Shown here: piece after piece, positions 40,631 through 44,108 of the stretch
How the letters are laid out: every line of letters begins with the position of its first letter
Numbering within the stretch: the stretch's first letter is position 1
Source: a virus
Reading direction: 5' to 3' (one strand)
Virus record (IMG/VR): IMGVR_UViG_3300031673_000125
Coordinates: 1-44,108 of that record
DNA length: 44,108 bases
Notes under the pieces: generated by a model
The model's input: only the letters and a program-made list of their open reading frames with translations
What the model was told of the DNA's origin: nothing
Databases searched by the model: none
Program-made: the position numbers and the translations under genes

Positions 40631-41508
40631 TGGCAGTCCTCAGGTCCCCCATCAAGATTATTGGAGGCAAGGGTGTTCTCCGAGGGAAGATACTTCCCTA
40701 CCTCCCCGAGCGCCGTATTTACGTGGAGCCGTTTGGAGGAGGGGGCAGCGTCCTGCTGGCGAAGGAGCGCAGTGAGGTAGAGGTATTCAACGACCTAGAC
40801 CCTCGCGTGACCACGCTTTTTCAGGTGATTGTCAGCGACGAAGATCGAGCACGATTGATTGAGCAGCTGATGCTGACGCCTTACAGTCGAGAGGAACGGC
40901 TGCACAGCAAGAACCACTGGCAGGATGCCGAGGACGACGTAGCTCGAGCACGGATGTTTTTTGTGGACTGCAGGCAGTCCTTGGGTGGAATGATTGACAG
41001 GACCTCGTGGGGACTCGTGACGAATACCAGTGTGCATGGGATGGCGCAGCCCATCAACGCGTACATCGGTGCCATCAAGATGTTGCCTCGCATCGCAGAA
41101 CGAATGAAGCGTGTCAAAATTTACAACGTTGACTACAAGGAGATCTTCGCGGAGTACGACAGTCCCGACACGCTGTTCTACCTGGACCCTCCCTACCCCA
41201 AAGAGACACGCCGGGACGGTTGGTACTACTTTGAGATGACCACTGAAGAGCAAGAAGAAATGGTGAAGGAGGCCAAGCAACTGCAAGGAGCCGTCGTTTT
41301 ATCTGGCTACCCTAACGATCTGTACAAGGAGCTCGAGCAGCACGGGTGGACTCGAGTATCCTTTGACCGTTCCTGTAACGCAGCTGCTCGAACGAAGCAC
41401 ACACAGTTGCAGGGGGACGGTGTGATTAAAGTGACACAGGGTCGCACGGAATGTTTGTGGCTGAATCCGCAAGCTACTAAGGAGACTGTAAATGACGCTA
41501 CTGAGTAA
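40630..41508 (+). CDS. DNA adenine N6-methyltransferase (Dam/D12 class)
   Basis: This 292-residue protein starts in the TAATG of the preceding stop. Its features are those of D12-class adenine methyltransferases: IIGGKG (10-15), EPFGGGGS (33-40, the S-adenosylmethionine site), NDLD (54-57) and DPPY (186-189, catalytic motif IV). The target sequence, perhaps GATC as in Dam, cannot be deduced. Phage Dam enzymes can protect DNA from restriction or mark replication and packaging. It has no partner restriction enzyme nearby, so it is an orphan enzyme. The 3' end overlaps the next gene by 17 bases. Confidence 0.92.
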   Translation: MAVLRSPIKIIGGKGVLRGKILPYLPERRIYVEPFGGGGSVLLAKERSEVEVFNDLDPRVTTLFQVIVSDEDRARLIEQLMLTPYSREERLHSKNHWQDAEDDVARARMFFVDCRQSLGGMIDRTSWGLVTNTSVHGMAQPINAYIGAIKMLPRIAERMKRVKIYNVDYKEIFAEYDSPDTLFYLDPPYPKETRRDGWYYFEMTTEEQEEMVKEAKQLQGAVVLSGYPNDLYKELEQHGWTRVSFDRSCNAAARTKHTQLQGDGVIKVTQGRTECLWLNPQATKETVNDATE

Positions 41509-42217
41509 ACCTGCCATCCTACGTGAGATGGAAGCAGGCAATATTTTAATCGACCCATTTAATCCGGACCACCTTCGCCCCAACAGCTACGACCTAACAC
41601 TGGGCGAGTGGATCTGGCGGGAGCAACCTACCGCTGGCCTAGTTGGTCCAGTAGGCTCTGGTTTAAATGCCATCTACAACTACTACAGCAAGAAGCACGT
41701 GAAGCGCTTGTGGACAAAAGAGCGTGCACTGTACGCGAAAGATCTACTAATGAAAGAGGACTTTCGGAATGGGCGCATAGAAGGGATAGGCCCTAAGGAT
41801 AAGGTGTTCTTTATTCATCCTGGCGAGAGCATCCTAGCGCACACCAACGAGTTCGTTGGTGGACGCGGTAACACGATTACCAGTCAGCTGTTTGCACGTT
41901 CCAGTGCGGGCCGTAACTTCCTCGAAGTGTGCCGCTGTGCAGGTATGGGTGATGTAGGTTATTACAATCGCTGGACACTAGAGATACAAAATAATTCTAA
42001 GTATCACTCCCTACCCTTAATAGTTGGTAGGCGCTACGCACAGGTAGCCTTCCAGCAGGTGGAGGCTGTGGAGGACGCAGACGTGTACAACGTGAGCGGT
42101 AAATATCACACGGAAGGTGACGTCGAAAAAATGAAAGCAGCGTGGAAGCCAGAAGACATGCTGCCCAGAGCATGGAACGACGCGGAAGCTGTAGCCTGTA
42201 AAACAGTTTCTACTTGA
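41492..42217 (+). CDS. dCTP deaminase family protein (Dcd/Dut fold)
   Basis: This 241-residue protein has AAGGAG (41479-41484) 7 bases before ATG 41492. Conserved features: LRPNSYDLTLG near residue 30, LAHTNEF (about 115-121), ARSSAGR (135-141) and NRWTLEIQN (159-167) with the expected catalytic Glu164. These fit dCTP deaminases, which make dUTP (or dUMP if bifunctional). An insertion of about 60 residues (about 45-100) separates the first two blocks. dUTP formed here would normally be removed by a dUTPase, which is not seen in the window, but the fused UDG-like domain on the polymerase may be relevant. A dUTPase-like activity of the same enzyme is also possible. Confidence 0.85.
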   Translation: MTLLSKPAILREMEAGNILIDPFNPDHLRPNSYDLTLGEWIWREQPTAGLVGPVGSGLNAIYNYYSKKHVKRLWTKERALYAKDLLMKEDFRNGRIEGIGPKDKVFFIHPGESILAHTNEFVGGRGNTITSQLFARSSAGRNFLEVCRCAGMGDVGYYNRWTLEIQNNSKYHSLPLIVGRRYAQVAFQQVEAVEDADVYNVSGKYHTEGDVEKMKAAWKPEDMLPRAWNDAEAVACKTVST

Positions 42218-42306
42218 CATCGTCACGAAGAAAATGTACGAGTAATTAACAGCAAGCAGAGCGACTGTAGAGGCAGGTCGCTAACAATTACGAAAGGAAC
42301 ATTACA
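42214..42306 (+). promoter_or_regulatory. Promoter-like -35 and intergenic leader
   Basis: TTGACA at 42214-42219 is a perfect sigma70 -35 hexamer overlapping the stop of the deaminase gene. The best-spaced -10 candidate (17 bases on, TACGAG at 42237-42242) is poor; TAATTA at 42243 is too far. A small 5-bp stem (GCGAC 42261-42265, GTCGC 42277-42281) and AAGGA (42294-42298) follow. This is the break between the replication operon and the next genes, so a promoter is expected, but the -10 does not confirm it. Confidence 0.4.
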
Positions 42307-43113
42307 ATGAGCAAGCCTGTATCCATTCATTTAGTTTGTATCGATCCCCAAAACGATTTCTGCGACCCCAACGGCTCGCTGTACGTTCCTGGGGCTGAGA
42401 AGGACATGGAGCGCCTAGCAACCATGGTCCAGCGGATTCATCCGAAACTCGATGACATTCACGTCACCCTCGACAGCCACCGCAAGGTCGACATCGCCCA
42501 CCCCATCTGGTGGAAGGATTCCTCGGGTGCCCGTCCCGACCCCTTCACCATCATCACCGCAGCCGACGTCCAAGCAGGCAAGTGGAACGCGAAAATGCCC
42601 AGCCTTCAGGGGCGGTCGCTGGAGTACCTGCAGCAACTCGAGGCCAACGGACGCTACCCTCACTGCATCTGGCCACCGCACTGTCTCATCGGCAGCTGGG
42701 GGCACAACGTGTACCCTGCGCTGTTCGAGGCACTCCAGAAGTGGGAGGACAGCTTCGCCACGGTGGACTTCGTGACGAAGGGATCGAATGTTTTTACCGA
42801 GCACTTCAGTGCGGTGAAGGCTGAAGTACCGGACCCGGAGGACCCCACCACGCAGTTGAACGCGAAGTTCGTGCAGACGCTCGAGGACGCGGACATCATT
42901 CTGCTGGCGGGCCAGGCGCTGTCACACTGTGTGGCCAACACCATGCGGGACACGGCGGATGCGTTCAGCGACCCGAAGTACATCGAGAAGGTGCACCTGC
43001 TGACGGACGCCTCCTCGAACGTACCTGGGTTCGACAACCTGGGCGAGGACTTCGTCAAGGAGTTGACCGGGAAGGGCATGAAGCTCACCACCACGGTCGA
43101 CTTCTTGAAATAG
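42307..43113 (+). CDS. Nicotinamidase-like hydrolase (isochorismatase superfamily)
   Basis: This 268-residue protein has AAGGA upstream. It keeps the full catalytic set of nicotinamidases: Asp13 in IDPQNDFCDP, Lys158 in VTKGSN and Cys208 in GQALSHCVAN, plus likely metal ligands Asp56, His58 and His65 in LDSHRKVDIAH. It should convert nicotinamide to nicotinate, feeding the host's Preiss-Handler route to NAD. In a phage this can restore NAD consumed by replication or by NAD-destroying defences. Its length exceeds that of many bacterial PncA (about 180-215 residues), mainly through extra loops at about 70-130. Other cysteine hydrolases of the superfamily share the triad, so the substrate is not certain. 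Confidence 0.85.
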   Translation: MSKPVSIHLVCIDPQNDFCDPNGSLYVPGAEKDMERLATMVQRIHPKLDDIHVTLDSHRKVDIAHPIWWKDSSGARPDPFTIITAADVQAGKWNAKMPSLQGRSLEYLQQLEANGRYPHCIWPPHCLIGSWGHNVYPALFEALQKWEDSFATVDFVTKGSNVFTEHFSAVKAEVPDPEDPTTQLNAKFVQTLEDADIILLAGQALSHCVANTMRDTADAFSDPKYIEKVHLLTDASSNVPGFDNLGEDFVKELTGKGMKLTTTVDFLK

Positions 43114-43120
43114 TCATTAC

Positions 43121-43138
43121 AGTCCTCCACTGAGGACT
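43121..43138 (+). promoter_or_regulatory. Intergenic stem-loop after nicotinamidase-like gene
   Basis: AGTCCTC (43121-43127) pairs perfectly with GAGGACT (43132-43138) around a CACT loop. There is no T-run afterwards, so it is more likely an mRNA-stability or processing hairpin than a terminator. The next gene's Shine-Dalgarno starts 10 bases on. Confidence 0.6.
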
Positions 43139-43160
43139 CCATATTACGAGGAGGTATATT

Positions 43161-43904
43161 ATGCCACGTCTAGGAACCGACGACCCCACAATGGAAACCC
43201 ATCAGATGGGAGCTTCCAATTTCAGTTTTTCTGCCAAACGCATTGGTGAGCTAGGAGCGTCTGAGTATACGCTTGCACTCCTGGTGATCGACTGCAGCCC
43301 TTCCATCAATGGCTTCGTGGACGAGATGGAGAAGGTGGTCAAGGAAGTCGCCAAGGCTTGTCGACGCAGCCCTCGAGCGGACAACCTCATGCTGCGGGTG
43401 ATCACCTTCAACTCCACGGTGGACGAGTTCCACGGGTTCAAGCCGCTGTCGGAGTGCAACGAGGACGACTACGACGGCTGCATCCAAACCAAGGGTCTCA
43501 CGGCTCTGTACGATGCTACCTACAACGGTGTGCAGTCGATGGTGCAGTACGGGCGCGACCTGACCGAGCAGGACTTCGACGTGAACGGAGCGGTCTTCGT
43601 GATCACCGATGGCATGGACAACCGCTCCAAGCTCACCCGTGACATGGTAAAGGACGCCATGAAGGAAGCGGTGAAAGCGGAGTCGATGGAGTCCATCATC
43701 TCTGTGCTCATCGGGGTGAACGCGACGAACCTCAGCGACTACCTCAAGGCGTTCACCGACGAGGCTGGGTTCACGCAGTACGTGGAGATCGCGGACGCGA
43801 ATGATAAGACCCTGGCGAAGCTGGGTCAGTTCATCTCGAAGTCGATTTCTTCACAATCTCAGGCCCTCGGGACAGGCGGCGCGTCGAAATCATTAAGCTT
43901 CTAG
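43161..43904 (+). CDS. vWA-domain protein (TerY-like)
   Basis: This 247-residue protein has a near-perfect Shine-Dalgarno AGGAGGT (43149-43155). It has the von Willebrand A fold with a complete MIDAS metal site: DCSPS (44-48), Thr114 in LTALYD and Asp150 in TDGMDN. It has no signal peptide, so it is cytoplasmic. TerY-type vWA proteins in bacteria are found with a PP2C phosphatase and a kinase as a three-gene signalling set. The next gene here is PP2C-like, which strengthens that reading. The Ser/Gly-rich end could be a phosphorylation or flexible tail. Role in infection is unknown. Confidence 0.85.
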   Translation: MPRLGTDDPTMETHQMGASNFSFSAKRIGELGASEYTLALLVIDCSPSINGFVDEMEKVVKEVAKACRRSPRADNLMLRVITFNSTVDEFHGFKPLSECNEDDYDGCIQTKGLTALYDATYNGVQSMVQYGRDLTEQDFDVNGAVFVITDGMDNRSKLTRDMVKDAMKEAVKAESMESIISVLIGVNATNLSDYLKAFTDEAGFTQYVEIADANDKTLAKLGQFISKSISSQSQALGTGGASKSLSF

Positions 43905-43914
43905 CTCTCAACAC

Positions 43915-43946
43915 CAGGTGGCCTGGGGGAGGGCCTGGGCCACCTG
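43915..43946 (+). promoter_or_regulatory. 9-bp perfect stem-loop between vWA and PP2C-like genes
   Basis: CAGGTGGCC (43915-43923) and GGCCACCTG (43938-43946) form a perfect 9-bp inverted repeat with a G-rich 14-base loop. No T-run follows; instead the AGGAGGT of the next gene lies at 43950-43956. It is probably an RNA structure that modulates the relative expression of the two genes or protects mRNA; it could also be a partial terminator. Confidence 0.6.
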
Positions 43947-43960
43947 CTCAGGAGGTACTC

Positions 43961-44108
43961 GTGTACGCCGACTCTTATTTTGCCATCGGCAGCAGCCACA
44001 AAATCTGTGAAGACTACGCGCTGGCTGGGACAGTGGAAGTAGCAGAATCCTATGCCAGAGGTCAGGAGCGATTCTTTGCTGCTGTAGCTGACGGGTGCTC
44101 CTCCTCTA
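43961..44108 (+). CDS. PP2C-like Ser/Thr phosphatase, 5' fragment
   Basis: The gene runs off the window end; 49 codons are visible. It starts with GTG 43961, 4 bases after AGGAGGT. The protein reads IGSSHKICEDYAL (about residues 9-21) and FFAAVADGCSSS (38-49). These match the first two PP2C blocks: a 'G..H..cED..l' segment and the metal-binding V-A-D-G segment. In bacteria this group includes phosphatases paired with TerY-like vWA proteins. The remaining motifs, and any kinase beyond, cannot be seen. Confidence 0.7.
   Translation, partial: MYADSYFAIGSSHKICEDYALAGTVEVAESYARGQERFFAAVADGCSSS

Noticed and set aside
1-44108. Integrase, attachment sites, tRNA genes or insertion sequences
   Set aside because: None found by reading both strands. 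No tyrosine or serine recombinase motif, no tRNA cloverleaf pattern and no terminal inverted repeats flanking a transposase.

Overview
This window is a contiguous, entirely plus-strand piece of a large tailed double-stranded DNA phage (Caudoviricetes; by gene content probably a jumbo or near-jumbo phage). The gene packing, the run of long fibre and baseplate-like proteins, and the phage-type replication genes support this. Genes abut or overlap (TAATG and ATGA junctions are common), most have a Shine-Dalgarno sequence, and ATG, GTG and TTG starts are all used. The host cannot be named. A Sec-type signal peptide and several membrane proteins fit a bacterial host, and a Gram-negative one is only a guess. 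No rRNA, tRNA, CRISPR array, IS element, integrase or attachment site was recognised.

Region 1 (1-21376) is a virion fibre/adhesion locus. It opens inside a giant repeat-built fibre protein (1-5022). Then come small accessory proteins, a beta-propeller-like protein (6097-7617), an Ig-like fibre (7943-10252), and a series of fibre proteins that share exchangeable N- and C-terminal modules. In the middle (13262-13390) is a 30-bp-period array of three hairpins followed by a 15-bp stem that competes with the third hairpin. This is the most unusual non-coding structure in the window.

Region 2 (21380-25771) is a membrane/lysis-like cluster. It holds a patatin-like phospholipase with an intact Ser-Asp dyad, an AT-rich multi-spanning membrane protein, a signal-peptide protein with a membrane segment that resembles LLH-type holins, an intrinsic terminator, two overlapping membrane/coiled-coil proteins, a small Cys-containing protein and a CxxC membrane protein. 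No endolysin is visible.

Region 3 (25780-32004) returns to virion-type proteins (three large ones) and two unknown small proteins.

Region 4 (31958-42217) is a tightly coupled replication and nucleotide operon. It encodes a uracil-DNA-glycosylase-like / 3'-5' exonuclease / family A polymerase / zinc-ribbon fusion, a GyrB/ParE-type subunit, a PD-(D/E)XK nuclease-like protein, a RlaP-like nucleotidyltransferase, a GyrA/ParC-type subunit, an adenine DNA methyltransferase and a dCTP deaminase-family enzyme. A uracil theme (deaminase plus UDG-like domain) and a complete two-subunit type II topoisomerase run through it.

Region 5 (42214-44108) starts at a promoter-like site. It carries a nicotinamidase-like hydrolase with all catalytic residues, a vWA-domain protein and the start of a PP2C-like phosphatase. 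The last two resemble the beginning of a vWA-PP2C(-kinase) signalling module.
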